The position numbers were made by a program, and so were the translations under genes. From EA-27 sp964396265 (GTDB lineage Archaea > Thermoplasmatota > Thermoplasmata > RBG-16-68-12 > EA-27): a DNA stretch of 60,467 nucleotides. Location: NCBI GenBank assembly GCA_964396265.1, contig CAYNEM010000016.1, positions 1 through 60,467 of the forward strand. The letters run 5' to 3'. The notes under the pieces were generated by a model. That model saw nothing but the letters and a program-made list of their open reading frames with translations. It ran no database searches and was not told where the DNA came from. This document shows, one piece after another, positions 9,712-19,456 of the stretch; positions within the stretch are counted from its first letter, which is position 1, and each line of letters opens with the position of its first letter.

Positions 9712-12700
9712 GTGTCTCGGTGGCCGCGCGTAGTGTCAGTGCTAATGGTAGCGATCATGGGGTTCACGGCCCTCGTGACCCTGGTGCCGAACGTGCAGGC
9801 CGCGCTGTGGACCCAGGATACGGACGTGGACTTCGGTGGCGGAACGCTCAACGGGGTCCAGGTCGTCGGCGCAGGCCCGGCGGCAGTCGTCAATCTACTG
9901 CAGGACGCCACGGACTGGAGGAACGAACTTCCTGCTTCGAATCCCGGGGCCCGCGAGGGCCCCGGGATGGCCTACGACGCCACGGACGACGTCGTCGTCC
10001 TGTTCGGCGGATTCAACGGGGCGAATCTTGCGGACACGTGGGAGTACACCCCGGGAATCAACACTTGGGCGATGGTGACGCCTCCGACCCCACCATCCGC
10101 CCGCGCGTACTCTGCGATGACCTACGATTCCGTGAACGACGTGATCGTGCTGTTTGGCGGCGTGAGCGACCTCGGGTTCGAGGCGGACACGTGGGAGTAC
10201 GACGCCGCAACGAACGCATGGACGCAGACAACGCCCGCGCCCTCTCCCGGCACCATGGCCTCGTATCACCTTGCATTCGATTCTAGCTCATCGCGGTCGA
10301 TCCTCTTCGGCCTCGCTTTGGCCCCCAACGCGATGCAGACCTGGGCGTACAACGCTGCCACGAACACCTGGCAGAACCGCGCGCCCGGATCGCAGCCCGG
10401 GAATCGCGCCAGTCATGTGATCGCATACGACGGGACGCTGGACCGAGTCGTCATGTTCGGTGGCTCCCTCTTCACCACGTTCGCGGACACGTGGGAGTAC
10501 AGTTACGCCGCCAACACTTGGACGGAGACGACCCCCAGCCCCAGCCCCTCCGGGCGCGTGACCGCGGGGATGTCATACCGACCCAGCCAGGGGGCCACGT
10601 ACCTGTTTGGTGGCAACTCGGGAGCTCCCCTCTCGGACACGTGGAGGTACTTCGACCCCGGCATCGGGCGGACGTGGGTGAGTGTGATCACGCAGCGCTC
10701 GCCGCCCGCGCGGCACACGTTCGGAATGGCGGAAGAGGCCGCAAACAGCGAGTCCATCATCTACGGCGGAGTCCTCGCCGGCGGCACTCGGGCATCGGAC
10801 ACGTGGGCCTTCGGTCCCGCGTATCGATCGTCCGGCACGTTCGAGTCCTCGACGTTCGACAGCTTCGGGGCGAACGTCAATTGGAATACGATTGCCTTCG
10901 CGCCGACCTCCCAGCCGTTGGGCTCCGTCCTGCGCTTCCAGATCGCCACGTCCAACAGCATCAGTGGACCCTGGAACTTCCTCGGCCCCTCCTGCACGTC
11001 GATCACGTACTACACGACATCCCCATCGACGATCTGCGCTTCCCAGGACAACCAGCGGTACCTGCGCGTGCGCGCGTACCTCACGACGACCGACAACCTC
11101 AACACGCCCTCCCTCGACCTCTTCACGATCGACTATACGGTGCCGGCCGTGGATCCGTACATCGTCTCCACCGATCCTTCGGACTCGCAGTTCGGCGTTC
11201 CGCAGACGGCGCCCATCTTCATCCGGTTCAGCGAGCCCATGGACACCCCGACGGTCGCGTACACGATCGTCCCGTCCGTGGCGGTGACCGAGTCCTGGTC
11301 CGAGGGAGATTCCGCCTTGACGCTAGATCACGCCGCCCCTCTCGACGAGTGCCAGCCCTACATCGTGACCATCACCGGCGGCGACGACCTGTCGGGCGCG
11401 CCGTTGAACAACGGGCTCAACCTCGTGCCGAACCCCTTCGCGTTCGTGACCCTCTGCGACAACCCAGAGGTCTCGGCGACGGACCCCATGCAGGGCATGA
11501 TGGACATTCCGCTCAATGCCTCGATCATCGTCGACTTCAGCGAGCCGATGGACACTGCAACCGTCACGTGGACCATCGACCCGACCATCGTCCTTTCGGG
11601 GTCTTGGACGCTCGGCGACACGCGGCTCACGCTGACGCATGTGCCGGACTTCCCGCAGTGCACGATGCACATGGTCACGATCACGGGAAAGGATCTCGCC
11701 GGACTGTCCCTTCTCCCCGGCCCGGCTCCGAACCCCTTCGAGTTCCACACGGTGTGCACGATCCCGTACATCATCGACACGGATCCCTCCGACATCGAGA
11801 CGAACGTCGCCTTGGGGCGATCGATCTGGGTTAACTTCAGCGAGCCGATGGACACGCCGACGGTGACGTGGACGATTTCGCCGATTCTGACCCTGACCCC
11901 GACGTGGTTCGGCGGCATGACCCTGAGGCTCGACCACGCGACCCCGTTCTCGGCATGTACGTCCTACACCGTGGAGATCACCGGCGGCAAGGACCTTGAC
12001 GGAAACGACCTATTCCCCGGGCAGCACGAGGGCCACGCCCTGAACCCGTGGAGCTTCGCGACGATCTGCGCCAACCCATTCCTGGTCGTGACGCTCCCGA
12101 TGGACGGGGACACTGGCGTCGGAGGCACGACTGACATCTTCATCCAGTTCAGCGAGCCGATGAACGACCTGAGCGTGACGTGGGTGATCACGCCGTTGAT
12201 CCCGCTCACGGGCTCGTGGAACCCCTCGTTTGAGTTCCTCACGCTCTCGCACCCGGGCTTCCCGTTCCTGTGCGGGCCGAACACGGTCACCATCTCCGGG
12301 AACGATGTCAACGACGGCCTCCCGCTCGTCCCCGGCCTCGTTCCCAACCCCTGGACGTTCACGCCCGCCTGCCCGAACCCGTTCATCGCGTCGACGGATC
12401 CGGTGGACCTCGCGACCGGAGTGCCCCTTACTGCGGTCATCGACGTCACGTTCAGCGAGCCGATGAACACGGCCACGGTATCGTGGATCATCGCGCCGAG
12501 CGTCACCGTCATCGACAGCTGGACCCTCAACAATTCGAAGCTCCGCCTCACGCCGACCGCCCTGCTTTCGCCGAACACGCAGTACGTCGTCGTCATCCAG
12601 ACGGGTCAGGACGTCGATGGGAACGACCTCATCATCGGTCCGGTCCCCAACCCATGGCGGTTCACGACCACGGGCATCAACCCGTGGATCGTGTCCACGA

Positions 12701-14451
12701 CCCCCGCCGATGCGGCCACCGGTGTTGCGACCACGGCGGACGTCGTCATCGTGTTCAGCGAGGCCATGGACACCGCGACCGTCGTCGCGACCCCCACGCC
12801 GGTCATCGTGTTCATCTACACCTGGTCCCCGGACAACATGACGCTCACGCTGAGCCACCTCTTGCCCTTCGTCGAGTGCGTGACCTACTCAATTGGCGTC
12901 GTCGGCCAGGACCCCACGGGTGACCCGCTCGTCGCGGGGCCTGTCCCGAACCCGTTCGACTTCACGATCTTGTGCACGAGTCCGTTCATCACAAACACGA
13001 ATCCCGCGGATGGTGCGACCGGCGTCGCGCTCAGCGCGGCGATCTGGATCAACTTCAGCGAGCCCATGAACACCGCAACGGTGACCGTACTGCTCGCGCC
13101 CGCGGCGGGGACGCTCACCTACACGTGGAGCAACGGCGACCAGACGCTGACGGTAACCCACTCCCTGGATTTCGCGGAATGCGCGTTGTACACGGTGACC
13201 GTCTCTGGCGAAGACTTGGACGCAACGCCCCTCATCGGTGGGCCCGTGCCGAACCCGTGGTCGTTCAGGGCAGCCTGCGCGCCACCGCAGATCATGTCGA
13301 CGATCCCAGTTGATGGCGCAGTCGGAGTCAGCCCGACCGCCTCGATCGTCATCACCTTCAGCGGGGCCATGAACAGGGGTACCGTTACGGCGACCTTCGT
13401 CCCGAGCGCCACCGTCAACTCGGTCTGGTCGGGCGGAGACACGATCCTGACGATGTCGCCGACCCCGGCGCTCGCGGACTGCACGCTCTACACTGTGACG
13501 ATCGCGGGCCAGGACACGAACGGCAACGCCCTGGTCGCTGGCCCGGTTCCGAATCCGTTCGACTTCGAGACCACGTGCCCGCCCGCCGGCCCGCCCCCGA
13601 ATCTGCGGATCGCTCGTGTATTGCCGTCGACCCTGCGCCTCACGTGGAACTCGGTCCCCTTGGCCGACAAATACCGCGTCTACGAGTCGTCAGACCGCTT
13701 CGCAACGTTCCCCTCGGGATGGAACCTGCTGGGCGAGCCGACCGTCACGTCCTTCGACGCGACCCCTCACTGGACCGACGGTCTGGCGCACTTCTACGTA
13801 GTCCGGTCGGTCCGCGGGACAATCGAGAGCTCGCACTCCTCGATGGCCGCCAAGATCGTCCGTGCCTTCACCTTCGGCGCAGGGGTGACGAACGCGCACT
13901 GGTTCTCCCTGCCGTACCGCTCCCCCTACGCGACGGCGAGCGATCTGGCGACGGAGCTCGGGCCAGGTCGGGCGGACGTGATCGCGAAGTGGAACCCCGC
14001 GACGCAGAGCTCGATCCTGTACTACTACTTCCGCGGCGCCTGGCGGGGCACGGACTTCACGATCAACCCCGGCGACGGTCTGTGGCTCGGCGCGAGGAGC
14101 ACGTTCTCCTGGGCGTTCGTGGGCACGGACCCCGCGACGACCCTCTCGTTCACCCTGAACTCGCCGCCAATGGGCAACGTGAACTGGGTTTCCGTTCCCT
14201 ACACGGGCACGTATACGCGGGCGGCCGACTTCGTCGTGCACATCGAGGGCAACACGGGTGGCGGTGCGAACACGAAGATCTCGGACGTCGTCATGTGGGA
14301 CAGCACGACGCAGTCGTATCGGCGGTTCTATTGGACCTCGAGCGGCTGGACCGGCGACAACTTCGTCCTAGGCCCCGGCGACGCGGTGTACTTCCAAATC
14401 GTGGCCAGCTTCAGCTGGCAACCAAGTCTGGTTACTCCGGAGGTGCCGTGA
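9712..14451 (+). CDS. Secreted kelch-repeat protein with eight Ig-like (FSEPM) domains
   Basis: A 1579-residue paralogue of the preceding gene with the same order: signal peptide, kelch propeller (VLFGGF, TWEYDAATNAW), eight FSEPM Ig-like domains with paired cysteines and GPVPNPW spacers, an FN3-like unit, then two WxSxP...KW...TQ modules ending in TPEVP. The GTG start at 9712 is fixed by a GGGGAGGT ribosome-binding site eight bases upstream. The 139-base gap before it holds no gene. Its stop overlaps the ATG of the next gene (ATGA), so the two are translationally coupled. The extra Ig-like domain relative to its neighbour points to expansion by unequal recombination. Function not known; adhesion or surface scaffold is an inference. 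Confidence 0.87.
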   Translation: MSRWPRVVSVLMVAIMGFTALVTLVPNVQAALWTQDTDVDFGGGTLNGVQVVGAGPAAVVNLLQDATDWRNELPASNPGAREGPGMAYDATDDVVVLFGGFNGANLADTWEYTPGINTWAMVTPPTPPSARAYSAMTYDSVNDVIVLFGGVSDLGFEADTWEYDAATNAWTQTTPAPSPGTMASYHLAFDSSSSRSILFGLALAPNAMQTWAYNAATNTWQNRAPGSQPGNRASHVIAYDGTLDRVVMFGGSLFTTFADTWEYSYAANTWTETTPSPSPSGRVTAGMSYRPSQGATYLFGGNSGAPLSDTWRYFDPGIGRTWVSVITQRSPPARHTFGMAEEAANSESIIYGGVLAGGTRASDTWAFGPAYRSSGTFESSTFDSFGANVNWNTIAFAPTSQPLGSVLRFQIATSNSISGPWNFLGPSCTSITYYTTSPSTICASQDNQRYLRVRAYLTTTDNLNTPSLDLFTIDYTVPAVDPYIVSTDPSDSQFGVPQTAPIFIRFSEPMDTPTVAYTIVPSVAVTESWSEGDSALTLDHAAPLDECQPYIVTITGGDDLSGAPLNNGLNLVPNPFAFVTLCDNPEVSATDPMQGMMDIPLNASIIVDFSEPMDTATVTWTIDPTIVLSGSWTLGDTRLTLTHVPDFPQCTMHMVTITGKDLAGLSLLPGPAPNPFEFHTVCTIPYIIDTDPSDIETNVALGRSIWVNFSEPMDTPTVTWTISPILTLTPTWFGGMTLRLDHATPFSACTSYTVEITGGKDLDGNDLFPGQHEGHALNPWSFATICANPFLVVTLPMDGDTGVGGTTDIFIQFSEPMNDLSVTWVITPLIPLTGSWNPSFEFLTLSHPGFPFLCGPNTVTISGNDVNDGLPLVPGLVPNPWTFTPACPNPFIASTDPVDLATGVPLTAVIDVTFSEPMNTATVSWIIAPSVTVIDSWTLNNSKLRLTPTALLSPNTQYVVVIQTGQDVDGNDLIIGPVPNPWRFTTTGINPWIVSTTPADAATGVATTADVVIVFSEAMDTATVVATPTPVIVFIYTWSPDNMTLTLSHLLPFVECVTYSIGVVGQDPTGDPLVAGPVPNPFDFTILCTSPFITNTNPADGATGVALSAAIWINFSEPMNTATVTVLLAPAAGTLTYTWSNGDQTLTVTHSLDFAECALYTVTVSGEDLDATPLIGGPVPNPWSFRAACAPPQIMSTIPVDGAVGVSPTASIVITFSGAMNRGTVTATFVPSATVNSVWSGGDTILTMSPTPALADCTLYTVTIAGQDTNGNALVAGPVPNPFDFETTCPPAGPPPNLRIARVLPSTLRLTWNSVPLADKYRVYESSDRFATFPSGWNLLGEPTVTSFDATPHWTDGLAHFYVVRSVRGTIESSHSSMAAKIVRAFTFGAGVTNAHWFSLPYRSPYATASDLATELGPGRADVIAKWNPATQSSILYYYFRGAWRGTDFTINPGDGLWLGARSTFSWAFVGTDPATTLSFTLNSPPMGNVNWVSVPYTGTYTRAADFVVHIEGNTGGGANTKISDVVMWDSTTQSYRRFYWTSSGWTGDNFVLGPGDAVYFQIVASFSWQPSLVTPEVP

Positions 14452-17015
14452 TGACGAACCGGTTCGTGGCGATCGTGCTGGCGGTGTGGATGAGCTCGGC
14501 GGCCTTGGTCGCCCTCGTGGCAAGCGCGGCCCCCCCGCACGTGGCAGCGGGCGGACTTTTCGGGCCGGGCGGCGATGTCGGCTCCGGGCCCTCGAACCCC
14601 GCGAACGCGGCAGACCTCGTCTTCTACTCGACGAACCAGCCCGGGTACGCGCTCCTCACGGGCGCAGACTCCATCACCCCTGCCGACAACGCCCTGCCCA
14701 TGCTGTGGGCCGAGGACGTCGGCGCTTCGTGGAACTGGATTGACGGCGACGCGATGGTCGCAGTCGCCGAAGCACAGCGGGGCGTGAACGGATGGACCGG
14801 AGCCAACCAGACGACGTCCGTCGACGGCATTCTCCGCGTCGGGGCGAGCGTTCAGGACTTCGGCAACGGGACGCTCGAGGTGATCCCGACAGTGACCTCC
14901 GCACCCGGTCCTGACAACGTACTACTCTCTTGGTCGCCGTTGGCTGATGCCAACGGGAACGTCGTCTCGTACGAAGTGTTCCACGCGACGAGCGCCGCAG
15001 GACCGTGGACGACCTCTGTCGCGCGGGTTGCGCAGGGGGCCACTCCGTCGACGGACCAGACGGGTCTCACCCCGGGGCTGCACTGCTACGCGATGGGCGC
15101 AAACTATCGGCGCGACACCGGGACGACTGTCTACACGACGACCGGCCTATCGGAACCCGTCTGCGCCACGATCGTCGATGTGCCTCCGCGGATCCTTTCG
15201 ACGAGCCCGGTCGACGGGACGACCGGCGTCGCCGTCAATGCGGTGATCACCGTGACGTTCTCTGAGCCGATGGACAGGCCGACCGTCGTCCCGACGATCG
15301 TCCCCTTCCTCGCCATGGTCGCTTCTTGGACCGGCGGGGACACCGTCCTGACGCTCAACCACGGAATCGACTTCACCCCCTGTTCCAACTACGTGGTGAC
15401 GATTGTGGGGGACGACCTCACCGGAAACCCCTTGGGTGTCGGTCCTGTTGTGAACCCATTCGACTTCACGGCCCTGTGCCCGGCGCCCTTCATCACGTTG
15501 ACGACTCCTGCCAGTGGGGCCCTGCAGGTCCGCACCACCTCCACGATCATCGTTCGGTTCAGCGAGCCCATGGTCACGGCGACCGTGGTCTGGACCATCG
15601 CGCCAGCTCTCCCCAACTCCTCGGCGTGGAACGTGCCGACGAATGACACCGTGACCATCACCCCCACGCTCGGCTTCGCGGAGACGACGGTGTACACCGT
15701 GGACGTCATCGCCGGTCAGGACGTGGATGGCAACAGCATCGTCGCGGGATCCATTCCGAACCCGTGGTCCTTCACGACGAACGCGCGTCCGACCGTGACC
15801 ATGGATCCTTCGTCGACCCTTGTCGGGGCGTGTGTGACGGGCGGCTCTGCCCTGGACATCCCGTGGTTCATGCTCGACCCGGAGACGGCGGCGGGGAGCC
15901 TCATGGTGACCCTCCGCTCGACCGGGGCGACGACGATGACCATCGCCGGCCCATCCTCGGGCTGGACTTCCCCGTTCGGATATTCGTGGACCACGCCGGG
16001 CGCGATCAACGGCAACGTCCAGGTCCTCATCGAGGTCGCGGACGTGCCGGGCGATACCGATCAGGACACGAGCGCATCCGTCGAGATCGACTCCACGGCT
16101 CCGACCGTCTCGCCGTTCACTCCCGCGGACGCTACCCCGGACGTCCCGACGGACGTCATCGTCCGCATGACGTTCTCCGAGGCGATGGACCGCGCCGCCA
16201 CGCAGGGCGCCATCCTGATCCTCCCGGCCACCCCGGGGACGACCGCGTACGTGTGGTCGGCAGGCGACACGGTCCTGGACATCACCGCACCGTTCCAGGC
16301 GACCACGACGTACACGGTCTCGGTCAGCACCAACGCGCGCGACGCCTGCAGTCCCGGACTCACGCTGGCGACCTCGAGATCCCAGCAGTTCACGACGGGC
16401 GCTGGGCCCAAAGTCCCGAACGCGCCGACCGGACTGTCCGCGTCCGCGGCGGGGACCACCATCACGTTGACTTGGGCCCGACCAACGGCGTACTCGGACG
16501 GCTCCTCGCTCCAGAGCACGGACATCCTGTACTACATCGTGTACCGGGCGACGACGGCGACCGGTACACCCGTCCAGATTAGCATGCCGAACGCTACGAC
16601 CTTCGTCGACAGCAGCGTCGTGGCCGGCACGCGGTACTGGTATTGGGTCAGGGTACGGGACATCAATAACCGCGAGAGCGTCCTCAGCCTGCCTTCTGAC
16701 GCGCTGGCCCGGAGTCCCGCCCCCGCCGACTTCCCGTGGATCCTCCTGCTGATCCCGATCATTGTGATCCTCTTGGTCCTCGGGATCTGGCTTATGCGGC
16801 GCAAGAAGCCGGAGGCGGCGCCCGGCCCCGCGAAGGCTCCCCCCGGGGGACCGTCCGGGCAAGCCGCGCCCCAAGCGCCCCCGGAGAGTGGCGCGGAAGA
16901 AGCCCCGCCGGAACCCGCTCCGGAGGGCAGCGGGGAGTTCCTCGCATGCCCGAACTGCGGCACGATGGTGAAACCGACCGATGCTGAATGCTTCGTCTGC
17001 GGCGCGAAGCTGTAG
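14451..17015 (+). CDS. Surface protein with three Ig-like domains, membrane anchor and zinc-ribbon tail
   Basis: An 854-residue membrane-anchored surface protein. The start ATG overlaps the upstream stop by one base and has a GGAGGTG site six bases before it. A signal peptide (VAIVLAVWMSSAALVALVASA) is followed by a unique N-terminal domain, an FN3 unit, two FSEPM domains, a spacer domain, a third FSEAM domain and another FN3. A C-terminal helix (WILLLIPIIVILLVLGIWL) and basic MRRKK stop-transfer lead to a Pro/Ala/Glu-rich linker and a zinc ribbon (CPNC...CFVC). The tail matches the one on the protein at 196-4902, so both probably use the ribbon for the same cytosolic contact. The last 35 bases overlap the next gene in another frame. 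Confidence 0.85.
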   Translation: MTNRFVAIVLAVWMSSAALVALVASAAPPHVAAGGLFGPGGDVGSGPSNPANAADLVFYSTNQPGYALLTGADSITPADNALPMLWAEDVGASWNWIDGDAMVAVAEAQRGVNGWTGANQTTSVDGILRVGASVQDFGNGTLEVIPTVTSAPGPDNVLLSWSPLADANGNVVSYEVFHATSAAGPWTTSVARVAQGATPSTDQTGLTPGLHCYAMGANYRRDTGTTVYTTTGLSEPVCATIVDVPPRILSTSPVDGTTGVAVNAVITVTFSEPMDRPTVVPTIVPFLAMVASWTGGDTVLTLNHGIDFTPCSNYVVTIVGDDLTGNPLGVGPVVNPFDFTALCPAPFITLTTPASGALQVRTTSTIIVRFSEPMVTATVVWTIAPALPNSSAWNVPTNDTVTITPTLGFAETTVYTVDVIAGQDVDGNSIVAGSIPNPWSFTTNARPTVTMDPSSTLVGACVTGGSALDIPWFMLDPETAAGSLMVTLRSTGATTMTIAGPSSGWTSPFGYSWTTPGAINGNVQVLIEVADVPGDTDQDTSASVEIDSTAPTVSPFTPADATPDVPTDVIVRMTFSEAMDRAATQGAILILPATPGTTAYVWSAGDTVLDITAPFQATTTYTVSVSTNARDACSPGLTLATSRSQQFTTGAGPKVPNAPTGLSASAAGTTITLTWARPTAYSDGSSLQSTDILYYIVYRATTATGTPVQISMPNATTFVDSSVVAGTRYWYWVRVRDINNRESVLSLPSDALARSPAPADFPWILLLIPIIVILLVLGIWLMRRKKPEAAPGPAKAPPGGPSGQAAPQAPPESGAEEAPPEPAPEGSGEFLACPNCGTMVKPTDAECFVCGAKL

Positions 17016-19455
17016 GATCGCGGCGCTCCTCATCGTGCTGGTCGCCTCCGTCCTGCCGACGGGCGAGGCCGCCGAGGAGCTTCCAGCGCCCTTGGCGGCC
17101 CCGACGATCCAGGCGACCCTCCCCCCGGACCAGGCCATCAACGTCAGCCTCGCCGGACTCATCGAGGTCGGGTTTTCCGAGACGGTAAACCAGAGCACGC
17201 TTGCATATGCGATCCAGCCCTCTCTCTCGGTGACGGAAACGTGGCCGCAGCCGGATGTGCTCCGCCTCACCCCGGTGACGGCCTTCCCCCCCTGCACGGC
17301 GTACTCCGTCCAGGTGTTCGTGAGGGACCTCGACGAGGGGCTCGCCCTCACCCCTGGGCCGGTCCCCAACCCCTGGACGTTCATGACGGCCTGCCCCCAA
17401 CCCTTCCTCGTCGCGACGGTTCCGCGTGACGGCGAACTCAACGTTCCGATGGGGACGACGATCGTCGTCCTCTTCAGCGAGCCGATCAACGTGACGGCCG
17501 GAGTCAGTCTGATCCTCACCCCGTCGCCACCGGTCGGCAACGACCAGTGGAGCCTGAACAACACCCGCCTCACGCGCACGACGACGCTGACGCCTGGCGC
17601 CACCTACACGGCGACCGTGAACGCCACCGACGTCGACGGCGAATTCCTGGTCCCCGGAGGCGGCCTCGCGCCCAACCCATGGACCTTCACCCTGAACGAG
17701 CCTCCGACGGTGTTCGCCCCTCGCCTGTCCGCTTCGGGCTGCCTGGATGCCGGCATCTCCGTGGGGATCTCCTGGTCGATGTCGGACGATGTCTCCCCGC
17801 CGGAGGATCTCACGGTCACCCTCTCGTTCCGGGACGTGGTGGGGACCCGGACGATCACGGGGCCTACCACGGGCTTCCCATCCCCCGCCAACTACGTGTG
17901 GTCCCTTCCGGCGACGGACGTGTCCACGAACGTCACCATCGAGGTGCGGGACTCCGCGGGCGGGGTCGCGTGGAACTGGAGCGAGACATTCCGGATCGAC
18001 ACGGGAGCGCCCTCGGTGCTCTCCACGATTCCGGCAGACGGCGCGGTGGACGTACCGTACCAGAGCATGGTCACTATCGGCTTCTCCGAAGCGATGAACC
18101 GCACGACCGTGGTGATCGTCGAGGACCCGGACATTGGTGGCGGGGCTCCGACGTGGGTCTCCGAGGATCGACAGCTACTGATCGGCGCGGGGATGATGGA
18201 CCGGCAGACCTACACAATCACGATCCGCGGCACCGCCCGGGACACGTGCGGCGCGGGCCATCCGATGGCGGCGGACTTCCAGTTCTCCTTCACGACCGGG
18301 AGAGCGCCGCCCGCGGCGCCCGGCGGCCTCTTCTGGACTGATCGGCAGGAGACGAGCCTCACCCTTGCCTGGGAGCCGGTGACGGAGTTCGCCACGGGCC
18401 GCCCGATACCCCTGGGCATGACGGTGACCTACGTCGTCCGGCGGAACGGCGAGCTCGTGGGCTCGACGACCGCCTCGCAAATCACCGACACCGGGCTACG
18501 GCCCTCTACGGGTTACACGTATCGCGTGATCGCCTACGCGGACGGGCTCCAGTCCGCGGAATCCGCGGCCCTCGATATCTCGACGCTGCGCCCGTTCTTC
18601 ACGACCCTGGCGGGGCAGTTCCTGCTCCTCGTCCTCGCCGTGGCCACGGGCGTCATCGTCATCGGCTGGGGTCAGATCCGACGGTATCGACACCGCACGA
18701 TCGTGGAGAGCCGTCTCCAGGAGGAGGTCCACGACCTCGTGGTCCTCACCCAGAAAGCGCGGACGGAGCCGGACCCGGTGAAGCGCCGCGGGTTCGAGGA
18801 CCAGGTGCAAGCGCGGTTCCTGGGACTCGTCGCAGGGCCGGAGGGGGAGAACATCGACCCCCGCCTCGAGGTCCTCTACCGAGCACTCGCCGAGGCCTTG
18901 GTCCAGAGTCCCGAGGTGGACGTCGCGCACGGACGAAGTCTCGTGGATGCCCGCCTCGGTCCGTTGGTCCCCGGGTTTGCGGCGCAGGGAGCGGCGTACC
19001 GCTTGCTGAGCGAGGCAGAGGCGAGCGTCTCCAGCGACCTCTTCCGCGGCCTCCCGGAGAGCGGGCGAAAGGCCCTCCTCCTCGTCTACTTCTACTCGCT
19101 CGAGGAATACCTCAGCCACCGCCTTCGCGTTCTCGTGCCCGCCGGCGCGACGATCCTCCTGGGGGATCGCGGCCACATCAACGTGCGGCGTCGCGGGTGG
19201 GAACAGCAATGGGCCGGCCTGAGCCTCGGCAACCTGCTGTACCTTCTGGACCACAACCGCGCGATGTTCCTCGCGGACTCGGAGCGATGGGAGGAGGACG
19301 TCGAGCCGTTCGTGCATCAGACCGTGGACGCGAGGAACCGGACCGCGCATCCCTCCCGGGAGGCGCCGCCGCTCGATCGCGTCCGAGAGCTCATCTACAC
19401 CTCCTTCCGTCTCCTCGAGTCCGTCCTCAAGGCACCGAAAGGCGTCGCCTCTTAG
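16981..19455 (+). CDS. Surface receptor-like protein with Ig-like domains and cytosolic HEPN-like tail
   Basis: An 824-residue protein. After a signal peptide (IAALLIVLVASVLPTGEA) come two FSE-type Ig-like domains, a spacer domain like that of the upstream gene, a third FSEAM domain and an FN3 unit. A membrane helix at ~541-561 (LLLVLAVATGVIVIGW) leads to about 260 cytosolic residues, all helical. These contain LLLVYFYSLEEYLSHRLRVL and, near the end, RNRTAH (R785, H790), the R-x4-H motif of HEPN domains, with the layout seen in Swt1-type HEPN. HEPN domains are often RNases; whether this one cuts RNA is untested. The ATG lies inside the preceding gene, giving a 35-base overlap, so it is part of the same operon. 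It looks like the neighbour's ectodomain with the zinc ribbon replaced. Confidence 0.82.
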   Translation: MLNASSAARSCRIAALLIVLVASVLPTGEAAEELPAPLAAPTIQATLPPDQAINVSLAGLIEVGFSETVNQSTLAYAIQPSLSVTETWPQPDVLRLTPVTAFPPCTAYSVQVFVRDLDEGLALTPGPVPNPWTFMTACPQPFLVATVPRDGELNVPMGTTIVVLFSEPINVTAGVSLILTPSPPVGNDQWSLNNTRLTRTTTLTPGATYTATVNATDVDGEFLVPGGGLAPNPWTFTLNEPPTVFAPRLSASGCLDAGISVGISWSMSDDVSPPEDLTVTLSFRDVVGTRTITGPTTGFPSPANYVWSLPATDVSTNVTIEVRDSAGGVAWNWSETFRIDTGAPSVLSTIPADGAVDVPYQSMVTIGFSEAMNRTTVVIVEDPDIGGGAPTWVSEDRQLLIGAGMMDRQTYTITIRGTARDTCGAGHPMAADFQFSFTTGRAPPAAPGGLFWTDRQETSLTLAWEPVTEFATGRPIPLGMTVTYVVRRNGELVGSTTASQITDTGLRPSTGYTYRVIAYADGLQSAESAALDISTLRPFFTTLAGQFLLLVLAVATGVIVIGWGQIRRYRHRTIVESRLQEEVHDLVVLTQKARTEPDPVKRRGFEDQVQARFLGLVAGPEGENIDPRLEVLYRALAEALVQSPEVDVAHGRSLVDARLGPLVPGFAAQGAAYRLLSEAEASVSSDLFRGLPESGRKALLLVYFYSLEEYLSHRLRVLVPAGATILLGDRGHINVRRRGWEQQWAGLSLGNLLYLLDHNRAMFLADSERWEEDVEPFVHQTVDARNRTAHPSREAPPLDRVRELIYTSFRLLESVLKAPKGVAS

Positions 19456-19456
19456 G

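Noticed and set aside
5079..14451. Repeats as a CRISPR array or transposon
   Set aside because: The repeats are diverged protein domains of about 100 codons in open frames, without spacers, inverted ends or transposase.
15147..17603. Very long open frame (818 codons) on the minus strand across the surface genes
   Set aside because: Arg-rich, low-complexity translation with no domains; it is antisense to well-supported plus-strand genes, an effect of high GC.
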